Shown here: positions 1 through 7,485 of the stretch, in pieces
Numbering within the stretch: position 1 is the first letter of the stretch
How the letters are laid out: every line of letters starts with the position of its first letter
Notes under the pieces: generated by a model
The model's input: the letters and a program-made list of their open reading frames with translations, nothing else
What the model was told of the DNA's origin: nothing
The model's database searches: none
NCBI GenBank assembly: GCA_963667195.1
Contig: OY762962.1
Span: 2,232,001-2,296,000 of the forward strand
Source of the DNA: UBA7703 sp963667195
GTDB taxonomy: Bacteria > Bacillota > Clostridia > Christensenellales > CAG-138
Length of the DNA: 64,000 nucleotides
Direction: 5' to 3'
Program-made: the position numbers and the translations under genes

Positions 1-330
1 AAACGCCAGAAGCAAATCGGCAACGGCTTTACAGGCGGGCACAACATACCGTCCGTAATCGCCTGCGTCGTGCCAGCCACCGGATATCTGGAGGAACGTA
101 TCCGAATGGAACACACGAGCTGGCGCGGTATGGCATGCCGGGTGAGAAAATACGCCCGCGCGGGCGGCATCCAGCACAACACCGCAGCGATGCAGGTAAA
201 ACATGCGTCCAACTGGTTTGATCAACGATTGCGTCATGAGACCCCTCTGTATGTTGGCGAGAGACTGTGTTCTGCTCGCGAGAATGTCGTAGTAAACGCC
301 GGATGCCTCTTGATTGGTGATGCTTTCCAT
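1..330 (-). CDS. Glycoside hydrolase family 9 protein, N-terminal part (runs off window)
   Basis: The 110 codons visible contain the GH9 signature GGWHDAGDYGRYVVP and the preceding YLHRCG...HPACH stretch typical of this family of endoglucanases and cellodextrinases, which hydrolyse beta-1,4-glucans. The Asp residues of the WHDAGDYG motif are the ones that carry the catalytic base in the family. The start is ATG at 330-328 behind a GGAGGCG Shine-Dalgarno 7 nt upstream. The protein begins directly with the catalytic (alpha/alpha)6-barrel region: there is no signal peptide and no N-terminal Ig-like domain, so an intracellular enzyme acting on imported oligosaccharides is likely. It lies 65 bp downstream of a LacI regulator on the same strand, suggesting co-transcription. 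The remainder is beyond position 1. Confidence 0.9.
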   Translation of the reverse strand, partial: MESITNQEASGVYYDILASRTQSLANIQRGLMTQSLIKPVGRMFYLHRCGVVLDAARAGVFSHPACHTAPARVFHSDTFLQISGGWHDAGDYGRYVVPACKAVADLLLAF

Positions 331-395
331 AAAATTCGCCTCCAAACGCGACGGTTACAAAAAATCGTAGGAACGTTTGAATCAGAAGATGAAGT

Positions 396-1409
396 TCACT
401 CGTTGATGTTACGGATTGTGTCGCCTTTGAGCAGTTGCCCGGAGACCATGATCTGCTGGGGCAGGCTGGTCTTGGGCTGCTCGATGAGCTCGACGAGCTT
501 GGCCGCGGCTTCGCAGCCCATCGCTTCCGCGTCCTGATGATAGGTGGTGAGCCGCGGACGGAGCACTTGAGAAAGCAGGATTCCGTCGTAGCCTGCGACG
601 CTCATGTCGTCGGGAATCGAGATACCCTGACGCTCCAGTTCGTTCATGCCGCCGATAAACGAAAAATCGTCCGGGTAGAGGATGCAGGTTGGCCGGTCGC
701 TGAGCGCGAGGAGCTCCCGCGTGGCAAGCCCGCTGAGCTTCGGATCGTGATACAGCGCGGGCTTGACGTAGTATTCCGGAACGCGGATACCGAGGCTCGC
801 GCAGGTCTTGTGAAAGCTGATGAGTCGCTTTTGCGTGACGGACGTATCTTCGCCGTGAATAAAGGCGATTCTGCGGTGACCCATCTCGTAGATATAGTGC
901 ACCAGCGCGGAGATACCGCCGATGTTGTCCGAAAGTACCGAGGTGCGGTTGTCGTAGACGAAGTCGAGAGCGACCGTGGGGATCTCGCTCGCGATGAGCT
1001 TGAGCACAGCGGGATCGGAGAAATCGACCGAGGCGATGACCACGCCGTCGCAGTTGCGATATTTCGCGTGCTCGTAGTAGTCCATCGAAAACTCGCCGAT
1101 GTCCTTGCTGATAAACGTGATGTCGTAGCCGCGACGCTCCGCCTCGACCTTGAGACTGTCCAGAATCGAGGAGAAGTATTCGTGCCGTAAGCCGCAGGCG
1201 GTTTTATCGACGAACAGAACGCCGATGTTGTGCGAGCGCCCAAGCTTGAGCGTGCGCGCGGTGGCGTTTGGCAGATAGCCCATCTCTTTTGCGACGCGGC
1301 GAATCTGCGCGGTGGTTTCCGCGCCGATATCCGTATGCCCGTTGAGCGCCTTGCTCACCGTCGCACGCGAAACTCCGCAGCGCTCGGAAATATCCTTGAT
1401 CGTTACCAT
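396..1409 (-). CDS. LacI family transcriptional regulator
   Basis: A 337-residue protein with the classic LacI architecture: an N-terminal helix-turn-helix with hinge (TIKDISERCGVSRATVSKAL, residues about 2-22, through GYLPNATARTL) followed by a periplasmic-binding-protein-like sugar sensor domain (about 60-335). Length matches the family. The start at 1409 (MVTIKD) is chosen because the domain begins there; an in-frame start seven codons upstream is possible. The gene precedes the GH9 glycosidase on the same strand and most likely controls it in response to an oligosaccharide; the effector cannot be read from sequence. A near-perfect promoter lies about 140 bp upstream. Confidence 0.92.
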   Translation of the reverse strand: MVTIKDISERCGVSRATVSKALNGHTDIGAETTAQIRRVAKEMGYLPNATARTLKLGRSHNIGVLFVDKTACGLRHEYFSSILDSLKVEAERRGYDITFISKDIGEFSMDYYEHAKYRNCDGVVIASVDFSDPAVLKLIASEIPTVALDFVYDNRTSVLSDNIGGISALVHYIYEMGHRRIAFIHGEDTSVTQKRLISFHKTCASLGIRVPEYYVKPALYHDPKLSGLATRELLALSDRPTCILYPDDFSFIGGMNELERQGISIPDDMSVAGYDGILLSQVLRPRLTTYHQDAEAMGCEAAAKLVELIEQPKTSLPQQIMVSGQLLKGDTIRNINE

Positions 1410-1541
1410 GAGGATCACCGCCTGTCGCACAATTGTTTTTTTCGGGTAAATGGAGCGGATCGACGAAGAGACGACCGCAAATCAAAATGAACTTAAGGCA
1501 AAAGGAAAATTCAGAAATACTTAAACGATTACGTGCCTTTG

Positions 1542-1570
1542 ATTATAGACGCGTTGTTTTTGCTTGTCAA
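1542..1570 (-). promoter_or_regulatory. Sigma-A promoter for the LacI-GH9 operon
   Basis: On the minus strand TTGACA (1570-1565) and TATAAT (1547-1542) are separated by exactly 17 bp, matching the vegetative consensus in all 12 positions. It faces the LacI gene and leaves a leader of about 130 nt. Confidence 0.85.
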
Positions 1571-1842
1571 GAGCCTCCAAACGCAAAATGTATCGTTGTA
1601 ATTGTAAAATTTCACGCGCCGATTTGCGCTATCCTCGCATATATCCAAAGTTACGCGCCGAATTTCCGCAGGACTGCAAAACAAAGCGCAAATCATACTT
1701 AATCGATTGCGTAGAAGAGAAAACGCCCCGCTTTCAACGTTATCTCACGCAAGCAATGCATCAAACGTAGACTTGATCCGGCATGAGATGCGGCAAAACG
1801 GGAGGTTTTCCGCGGTGCGCGGCATCTCAGCGTGATTTTCGG

Positions 1843-1870
1843 TTGCGCGACCATACAATTCGTGTATAAT
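1843..1870 (+). promoter_or_regulatory. Promoter for the GntR gene
   Basis: TTGCGC (1843-1848) and TATAAT (1865-1870) are spaced 16 bp, with a TG two bases ahead of the -10 box (extended -10). It lies about 115 bp before the GntR start codon. Confidence 0.7.
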
Positions 1871-1984
1871 GTAGGAAATCAATCGCGTTTGCGCGCAGCG
1901 GACGCACCACACATTTCAGCGGAGAGGCAAAAGAGCCGCATCCATCAAAGAACACCAGTTCTTTCTCATCGGAGGGAATTTCAC

Positions 1985-2752
1985 ATGGATTGGAAAAACC
2001 TGAAAATCGCCTGGACGGACGACGCGCCGGTCTATTTGCAGCTTTCGAACTACTTCTCCGCGCGGATTTCGTCCGGCGAGCTGAAGGAAGGAGACGCGCT
2101 GCCGACCGAGACATCGCTCTGCAAAACCCTCGGCATCAGCCGCTCCACCGTCCGGCAGGCGTTTCAAATGCTGGAGGACGAGGGCGTCATCGTGCGCAAA
2201 AAGCGCGTCGGTACCCGCGTCTGCAAGCCAAAGCTCAAGCGGAGCATCAACAACCTCTATAATTTCACAACAGAGATGCACGCGCTGGGGCTCGCGCCCA
2301 GCTCCAAGGTGCTTTCGTTTTCCACCGTGCACCCGCCGGCGAAGATTGCGGAGACGCTGCATCTATCGTCGGGCGAGACCGCGTTTCGCATCGAGCGCCT
2401 GCGCATGGCTGACGGCGAGCCGCTCCTGATGGAGACCGCGTATATCCCCACGCGCATCTGCCCGCAGCTCAGCCGCGAGCAGCTCAACGACTCGCTTTAC
2501 GCGACCATTCGCGAGTGTTCCGGCTCCTCGCCGCTGGAAGCAATCGAAATCTACGAGGCGGTCACGCTCAACAAGCGCGACGCGGAGCTGATGCATATGC
2601 GCGCGGGAGAGGCCGCGTTTCGCATCCAGCGCATCTCGAAAAACACGGCGGGGGAGATCTTCGAATACTGCGTGGAGCTTGCGCGCGGAGACCGGAACAA
2701 GTTCCAGATCGTGCTGAAGAACTCCGGCGTGCAATATTCGCGCGTACTCTAA
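1985..2752 (+). CDS. GntR family regulator with UTRA domain (HutC subfamily)
   Basis: A 255-residue regulator. Residues about 10-78 form the GntR winged helix (PVYLQLSNYF, GDALPTETSLC, ISRSTVRQAF, LEDEGVIVRK) and residues about 100-245 form a UTRA ligand-binding domain, as in regulators of sugar or amino-sugar use. The start at 1985 is supported by GGAGGGAA 6 nt upstream. It stands alone, between a promoter at 1843 and an intergenic region, so its target is not shown by context; the neighbouring glycosidase or oxidoreductase genes are possible targets. Confidence 0.92.
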   Translation: MDWKNLKIAWTDDAPVYLQLSNYFSARISSGELKEGDALPTETSLCKTLGISRSTVRQAFQMLEDEGVIVRKKRVGTRVCKPKLKRSINNLYNFTTEMHALGLAPSSKVLSFSTVHPPAKIAETLHLSSGETAFRIERLRMADGEPLLMETAYIPTRICPQLSREQLNDSLYATIRECSGSSPLEAIEIYEAVTLNKRDAELMHMRAGEAAFRIQRISKNTAGEIFEYCVELARGDRNKFQIVLKNSGVQYSRVL

Positions 2753-3235
2753 ACAGCGCGCAAACTCGATTTTTAATCGCTTTTCGGGGTAAAATCGCCA
2801 GCAGAAAATAGTGCTGGCGTTTTTCACAACTCGGTAGTATAATGACAGAAGCTGAAGCAGATCAGCTTCAATCCAAGGTGATTTGCAGATCAAACCAACG
2901 AATCACCATCCCAATCAGACGGCCGCGCCTGACGAAAACACACAAGAGACCCCAACCGAATACGATTCATACGCCGTTAGATAGTAGTCGACGGCTAGTT
3001 GTGTTTTTGGCGCGAAGAAATTAGGCGTCATTCTTATCTCTTATGTATGGAAAAAGCGCATACAAAAGCGAAAATCGGGTATCCAAGAGGTCGGATTTCA
3101 CGTGAAATTCACATTGAGTTTACTTATATTTGATGTTATGGAAGAATAGTCACAAAAAAGAACGTAATAGTGGTTGATTTATTATCGGTTAGGAAGTATA
3201 ATGACAGCGAAGTAAAAGAAAGGGGAAACATCAAA
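2753..3235. other. Gene-poor region with two promoter-like sites and a hairpin
   Basis: Holds a TATAAT box at 2838-2843 without a good -35, directly followed by a perfect 8-bp hairpin (GAAGCTGA 2848-2855, TCAGCTTC 2862-2869), then a short frame (about 2877-2985) that reads as a hydrophilic 33-residue peptide but has no normal start, and an imperfect GCCGT/ACGGC stem near 2972-2995. The part from 3030 to 3170 shows nothing recognisable. Confidence 0.4.
3174..3202 (+). promoter_or_regulatory. Promoter for the 91-aa hypothetical gene
   Basis: TTGATT (3174-3179) and TATAAT (3197-3202) with a 17-bp spacer. The predicted transcript start near 3209 fits the start codon at 3236 and rules out the upstream GTG/TTG starts of the same frame. 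Confidence 0.85.
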
Positions 3236-3511
3236 ATGATGAAAATGAACGTAACGAACCTCAAACGATTCTTTGAAATCGTGAACAACAGCGAAGCATC
3301 GGTCAAACTGATCGTAGCAGAGCGTGAGCCGGAAGAACTCAAGGGCAACACCTTCGTACAGAACCTCCTGCTCGACACCCAGAACGGCGTTACCAAGCTT
3401 TCGATTGAAACGGCATCCGAGCGCGACACGATCCGCCTGATTCGCTTCATGATGGAAGACGGCAGAAGCCTCAACGAGACCATGGGCTCTTCGCGCATCT
3501 ACGCGGCGTAA
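3236..3511 (+). CDS. Hypothetical protein, 91 aa
   Basis: I do not recognise this protein. It starts at ATG 3236 behind AAAGAAAGGGG and reads MMKMNVTNLKRFFEIVNNSE..., a soluble, charged, probably alpha/beta protein of 91 residues with no cysteine, signal peptide or membrane segment. Codon use and GC content match the surrounding chromosome. A consensus promoter precedes it and an intrinsic terminator about 100 bp downstream ends the transcript, so it is a monocistronic, probably well expressed gene. The 100-nt tail before the terminator contains a CGTTCCG/CGGACG stem. Confidence 0.75.
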   Translation: MMKMNVTNLKRFFEIVNNSEASVKLIVAEREPEELKGNTFVQNLLLDTQNGVTKLSIETASERDTIRLIRFMMEDGRSLNETMGSSRIYAA

Positions 3512-3607
3512 CCAAACACTCCAGAAGTGCGGTTCGTTCCGAAGGCGGAAAGAGAATCCTCCAACGGACGAATCCCGGGTCGGGGCTAGTACAACCGAAT
3601 AGAGAAC

Positions 3608-3647
3608 ACGAAGAGGCTTACAACGGCGTAAGCTTCTTTTTTTATAC
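3608..3647 (+). terminator. Intrinsic terminator
   Basis: GAAG-A-GGCTTAC, loop AACGGC, GTAAGC-CTTC followed by seven T. It ends the transcript of the 91-aa gene. Confidence 0.8.
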
Positions 3648-3676
3648 TCTTTTTTCTATTTATTCTTTCGATCAAT

Positions 3677-3700
3677 AAAAAAAGCGGCGTTAGCCGCAAT
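3677..3700 (-). terminator. Intrinsic terminator of the activase gene
   Basis: On the minus strand GCGGC-TAAC-GCCGC is followed by TTTTTTT. It lies 40 bp after the stop of the glycyl-radical activase gene; a second GCGGC/GCCGC hairpin lies at about 3712-3728. Confidence 0.75.
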
Positions 3701-3738
3701 GAAAATAAAGCATGCGGCGCGAGCCGCTAAATAAATTG

Positions 3739-4488
3739 TCATCCCCCGATTTGAGTTTTTATGCCTGCTTTTTCCAGAGCCTCGGCGAAGGCGGAGACAT
3801 CGCCATCGCGAAGCTGCTTTTGCCCGTCGTAGGCATAATTGAGCTGCAATCGCTTATATTTGCTCTCACCCAACTGGTGAAACGGCAATAGCTGCACCTC
3901 TTTTGAACCAAGCTCGTTGAGCGCCTTCGCAAACCCCGCAAAATCCGCCTCGCTGTCGTTGAACCCCGGAATCACCGGAATGCGCAGCACGACTGGCGTC
4001 GCGCTCCTGAGCGCGTGCGCGATGTTGCGCAAGATCAGCGCGTTGCCGACGCCCGTTCCCGCGCGGTGCTTCGCATAGTCATAATGCTTGAGGTCGATGT
4101 ACGCAAAATCCACGGCGGCAAGCACGCGGGCAAACACATCCTCCGGCACGCAGGCCGCGGTCTCGATGGCGACGTGAATCCCCTCGCGGTGCAGCTCCGC
4201 GCAAAGCGCCAGCACAAATTCAGGATGCAACAACGCCTCGCCGCCGGTCAGCGTGACCCCGCCGCCGCTCTCTTCGTAAAACGGTTTGTCCTTGACGAGC
4301 TCCGCCACCAGCGCGGGCACGGTGTAGGCCGTGACCTTCTCGCCGGGCAGCGGCTCCATCGGCTGGCTTTCGGGGTTGCTGCACCAGCCGCAGCGCAGAT
4401 TGCAACCTTGAAAAAACACGTCCGTGCGGATGCCCGCGCCGTCGTGAATGGAAAACTTTTGCAGATTGAACACCAACGCTTCTTGCAT
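3739..4488 (-). CDS. Glycyl-radical enzyme activating protein (radical SAM)
   Basis: A 249-residue radical SAM enzyme. The cluster motif CNLRCGWC (C29, C33, C36) binds the [4Fe-4S] used to cleave S-adenosylmethionine; VTLTGGEALLHPEF is the GGE SAM-binding motif; RIPVIPGFND is the conserved strand near residue 170. Family members abstract a hydrogen from a glycine of pyruvate formate-lyase or a related enzyme. WCSNPES is typical of activases that carry an extra ferredoxin-like insert, but here the insert with its cysteines is missing and length is that of PFL activase. No glycyl-radical enzyme gene lies nearby. The start at 4488 has GAGGG 8 nt upstream; upstream GTG/ATG codons in frame overlap that site. 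Confidence 0.88.
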   Translation of the reverse strand: MQEALVFNLQKFSIHDGAGIRTDVFFQGCNLRCGWCSNPESQPMEPLPGEKVTAYTVPALVAELVKDKPFYEESGGGVTLTGGEALLHPEFVLALCAELHREGIHVAIETAACVPEDVFARVLAAVDFAYIDLKHYDYAKHRAGTGVGNALILRNIAHALRSATPVVLRIPVIPGFNDSEADFAGFAKALNELGSKEVQLLPFHQLGESKYKRLQLNYAYDGQKQLRDGDVSAFAEALEKAGIKTQIGG

Positions 4489-4512
4489 GCGCATCACCCT
4501 CGATTCGAGTTG

Positions 4513-4541
4513 ATTCTACACGATAGCCCGCGAAAAGTAAA
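4513..4541 (-). promoter_or_regulatory. Promoter for the activase gene
   Basis: Minus-strand TTTACT (4541-4536) and TAGAAT (4518-4513), spacer 17 bp with TG before the -10 box, 25 bp ahead of the start codon. Confidence 0.7.
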
Positions 4542-4591
4542 CCGGAAACTTACGAAAGAAAGTATAATCGCTTTTAAAGATAAGATCGTGA

Positions 4592-4620
4592 TTGACTTTC
4601 GCCTGTCCGACTTTTACAAT
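4592..4620 (+). promoter_or_regulatory. Promoter for the Gfo/Idh/MocA gene
   Basis: TTGACT (4592-4597), 17-bp spacer, TACAAT (4615-4620). It points at the oxidoreductase start at 4658. Confidence 0.8.
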
Positions 4621-4657
4621 AAGAACGAAGTTTTCAAGTGGAATCGGGGTAGTAGAT

Positions 4658-5647
4658 ATGGCGAATCCTCTGCGCATTGGCATCATCGGCACGAGTTTTG
4701 TGAGCGACTGGATCTGCGAGGCGGCAAAGATGAGCGAGAGCTGCGAAATCTCCGCGGTGTATTCGCGCGATCTTGCCCGCGGAAAAGCGTATGCCGAAAA
4801 GCAGTGCATCGGCGGCTGCTTCGACGATGAAGCGGCGTTTCTTTCCTCCGACGCGATCGACGCCGTCTATGTCGCGAGCCCGAACACGGCGCACTACCGC
4901 CAGACGCTGAACGCGCTTGCGCACGGCAAGCATGTGCTCTGCGAAAAGCCGCTCGCCATCAACGCGGCGCAGGCGGAGCGTATGATCGCGTCTGCGCACG
5001 AGCGGGGATTGATCCTGATAGAGGCGATTCGCCCGGTTTACGACCCGTTTTTGACCGCGCTGAAGGAGAATCTGCACAAGGTCGGCAGAGTCCGTAGAGC
5101 GACGTTTGAGTTTTGCCAATATTCCTCGCGCTACGACCGTTTTCTCGCGGGCGAGCGGCCGAATGTGTTTGAGGCATCGCTGGGCAACGCCGCGTTGATG
5201 GACCTCGCGGTCTATTGTCTGCACGCTTGCGTCGGGGTGTTCGGCGTGCCACAAAAGCTCAGCGCAGGCGCAAGCTTCCTGCCCAACGGAACGGAAGCCA
5301 CGGGCACGATGCTCCTCGACTACGGCAGCCAGCAGACGACGATTTCGTATTCCAAGGTGACGAGTTCCGTGCATCCGAGCATCGTCCAGGGCGAAAAGGG
5401 CACGCTCGTGTTTGACACGCTGAATCAGCCGAGCTATCTGCGGATGCTCTACCGCGACGGGCGCACGGAGGAGCTCTTTACGCCCGTGAAGAACAACATG
5501 GTGCACGAGCTCAACGTGTTTGCGCGCCTGATTGCAAGCGGCGGCGACACGGCGATCTACGACGAGCAGAGCCTGCGGGTCATGCGCCTGCTGGACGAGG
5601 CGCGCCGCCAGATCGGCATCGACTTCGGCGAAGGCGAGCGAGTATAA
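4658..5647 (+). CDS. Gfo/Idh/MocA family NAD(P)-dependent oxidoreductase
   Basis: A 329-residue protein. The N-terminal Rossmann fold starts LRIGIIGTSFVSDWI (a GxxGxxS variant of the dinucleotide motif), and CEKPLAINAAQAERMI around residue 100 carries the EKP motif with the family Lys. The C-terminal half is the substrate-binding alpha/beta domain. Such enzymes oxidise or reduce sugars, inositols or related polyols. The start at 4658 has GGGG 8 nt upstream and lies behind a good promoter; the longer frame begins inside that promoter. A strong terminator follows at once, so it is a single-gene transcript. Substrate cannot be assigned. Confidence 0.9.
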   Translation: MANPLRIGIIGTSFVSDWICEAAKMSESCEISAVYSRDLARGKAYAEKQCIGGCFDDEAAFLSSDAIDAVYVASPNTAHYRQTLNALAHGKHVLCEKPLAINAAQAERMIASAHERGLILIEAIRPVYDPFLTALKENLHKVGRVRRATFEFCQYSSRYDRFLAGERPNVFEASLGNAALMDLAVYCLHACVGVFGVPQKLSAGASFLPNGTEATGTMLLDYGSQQTTISYSKVTSSVHPSIVQGEKGTLVFDTLNQPSYLRMLYRDGRTEELFTPVKNNMVHELNVFARLIASGGDTAIYDEQSLRVMRLLDEARRQIGIDFGEGERV

Positions 5648-5670
5648 ATCAAACGAATAGAGCGAAAAAA

Positions 5671-5697
5671 GCGGAGCCTGGTGGCTCCGCTTTTTTT
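5671..5697 (+). terminator. Intrinsic terminator (bidirectional)
   Basis: GCGGAGCC-TGGT-GGCTCCGC followed by seven T; the reverse strand also has a run of A before the stem. Confidence 0.9.
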
Positions 5698-5775
5698 GTT
5701 TGTTTCGTTGGTGAGTGATCCATAAATTACCACGCAGCGTAATTCACGAGAATCGGAAGCGCATTTCGAACACGA

Positions 5776-6687
5776 TCATTTCCCGCCGTAGAACAGAAGA
5801 TAGTCGTCCACCAGCGCGAGATCGAGGCTGTGCCCGCCGTCGTGCGGATGGAACTCGACCGAAATCCCGCGCGCAATCAGCGCCTCGTTGAGCGACGCCG
5901 CGCCCGCGGAGAAGGGATCGCTCTCGCCGCCGCAGTCGAGGTAGATCGAGAGCTTGTCCATGCCGTGCGCCGCGGCATAGCCGGAGAGCACGGATGCGTC
6001 CGCAGGATCGCTCGAAAGCCAGCGCTCGAAATGATCGCTGGAGAAGTCTATATAGGTCAACGCGGGGCTGTACGCGCCGATTTTGCCGAAGAGATCCGTC
6101 CGATGCAGCCCGATTTGCAGCGCGAACAGCCCGCCCATCGAGAAGCCGCCGATGAAGCGGCCCTCCGGCGCGGCAATCGTACTGTAGTGCTCATCGATAT
6201 AGGGAACCAGCTCGTCGCAGAGGGAGCGCTCCATCCGGCTCGGCCCGCGGACGCCGTCCGCCATGTCCGCCTCGATGGTCTTCGCGTCGTCATATCGCGT
6301 CATGGGAAACACCATGATCATCGGCGCAAGGTCGCCGCTCTCGATCAGCGCGTCCATGCGCTCACCCGCGCGGGCATCGTTGAGCCACCATTTCTCAGTG
6401 GAGCTATAGCCGTGCATCGCATACCACACGGGGTATTTTTGCGCGGGCGTATAGCCGCACGGCAGGTAGACGAGAAACGGCACGGTGGCATCCATGGCGG
6501 TGCTTTCGATGGTAAAGCGTGTGGTTTGGGAGGCGGGGAGCGGCGTGGGGATTGGGGTGGTTGGGATTGGGGAGCAGGAGAGAAGAGGGAAGATGAATGC
6601 AAGCGAAAGAAGCGCTGCCAGCGCGCGGCGAGCGCGGAAAAGCGCGCGGGTTCCGCTATTTAAAATAGTAATAAAGATTTCCTTCAT
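5776..6687 (-). CDS. Lipoprotein esterase, putative esterase D/feruloyl esterase fold
   Basis: A 303-residue alpha/beta hydrolase. A lipoprotein signal ends in the lipobox LLSC (Cys near residue 38) followed by a Pro/Thr linker, so the enzyme is anchored on the outer face of the membrane. GFSMGG holds the nucleophile Ser, and the late HDGGHSLD motif supplies the catalytic His; this matches the esterase family that removes acyl groups from carbohydrates. The only ATG start (6687) overlaps the end of the upstream gene by 32 bp and has no clear ribosome binding site; translation by coupling, or from an ATT behind AAGGAAAT, is possible. Confidence 0.85.
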   Translation of the reverse strand: MKEIFITILNSGTRALFRARRALAALLSLAFIFPLLSCSPIPTTPIPTPLPASQTTRFTIESTAMDATVPFLVYLPCGYTPAQKYPVWYAMHGYSSTEKWWLNDARAGERMDALIESGDLAPMIMVFPMTRYDDAKTIEADMADGVRGPSRMERSLCDELVPYIDEHYSTIAAPEGRFIGGFSMGGLFALQIGLHRTDLFGKIGAYSPALTYIDFSSDHFERWLSSDPADASVLSGYAAAHGMDKLSIYLDCGGESDPFSAGAASLNEALIARGISVEFHPHDGGHSLDLALVDDYLLFYGGK

Positions 6688-7324
6688 AGTGCTGATCTAA
6701 ATTCTCTTTGCTGTCAAATGTGATGTCGAAGTTCTCATAGGTAAACACGCGAAACTCGTCGAGTCGATGCAGTGTCTCATAATACTCGTCCTTGATTTGT
6801 TTGGAGACGCCGCGCTCCTGATTCAACCGAACGTCGGCGTCCGTCTGATAAAAAACAGTGAGTGAGGAAAAGAGCGCGAAAATATCCCAGACGGAATCGC
6901 GGCGATATTTCTCCTTGAGCTTATCTTTCAACTGGTTATAAGCCCTGTTGTTGTAGTCCACGCGGATCTCTTGCGAAAAATCGCAGTACGCGACAAATAC
7001 ATTCGTGTATCGCTCGAGATTTGGCTCCTGATACTTCTCGGCAAGTTCGTAGACTTTTTCTGCAATGGCGGCTTGCTTGTCGGCGGAGTAATTGCCGCCG
7101 TCAAACATCGAATCGTAGTCCGCCTTGGAGGAGAGCAGCATCATCAGCCGGTATCTCGCCGGCGTGTGTGCCCAGGTCATCTCGCGAAACTCGAAGTTAT
7201 AGGCCGTGATCTGAAACGCGCGAGAAAGCCAGTCCTTCAGCTCTGCATACATGGGTGAGAGACGCTTCCGGCCTGTCAGCAGATCGAGCGTTTCCTGATA
7301 GGTGGGATTGTCAACAGAGATCAT
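6656..7324 (-). CDS. Hypothetical protein, 222 aa
   Basis: Not recognised. The protein is soluble, rich in aromatic and charged residues and probably mostly helical, with no signal peptide or membrane segment. The start at 7324 (MISVDNPTYQ) follows GAGGTACC; an in-frame ATG five codons upstream is less well placed. The 3' end overlaps the start of the esterase gene by 32 bp in another frame, so the two are probably translationally coupled. Composition matches the local chromosome. Confidence 0.7.
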   Translation of the reverse strand: MISVDNPTYQETLDLLTGRKRLSPMYAELKDWLSRAFQITAYNFEFREMTWAHTPARYRLMMLLSSKADYDSMFDGGNYSADKQAAIAEKVYELAEKYQEPNLERYTNVFVAYCDFSQEIRVDYNNRAYNQLKDKLKEKYRRDSVWDIFALFSSLTVFYQTDADVRLNQERGVSKQIKDEYYETLHRLDEFRVFTYENFDITFDSKENLDQHYEGNLYYYFK

Positions 7325-7398
7325 CGGGGTACCTCGCACGCGCGGTATGCGCCGTTGATGTTACGATTGTTTTCTGTGCCCTGGCTGCAGGTTTTCGT

Positions 7399-7417
7399 TT
7401 TGATACCACGTATCAAA
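7399..7417. promoter_or_regulatory. Palindrome, possible operator
   Basis: TTTGATAC-CAC-GTATCAAA is a perfect 8-bp dyad with a 3-bp spacer, about 75 bp upstream of the 222-aa gene. Its size and symmetry resemble a repressor site, but no cognate regulator is shown. Confidence 0.35.
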
Positions 7418-7485
7418 GCGGATGAACCGGAAGGGGTTTGCGGTAATAAATTAAGTAGTCATTATGTGAGTTTCACTCTATGAAC

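Larger units (their letters stand above)
1410..1984. other. Divergent intergenic region between LacI and GntR genes
   Basis: This stretch holds the two divergent promoters listed separately and otherwise AT-rich sequence between about 1480 and 1760. No gene is evident; short open frames here lack ribosome binding sites and recognisable protein features. Confidence 0.6.

Noticed and set aside
2842..3024. 60-codon frame starting at 2842
   Set aside because: The start lies in the -10 box of the putative promoter and the composition (Arg/Thr/Pro-rich) is not protein-like.
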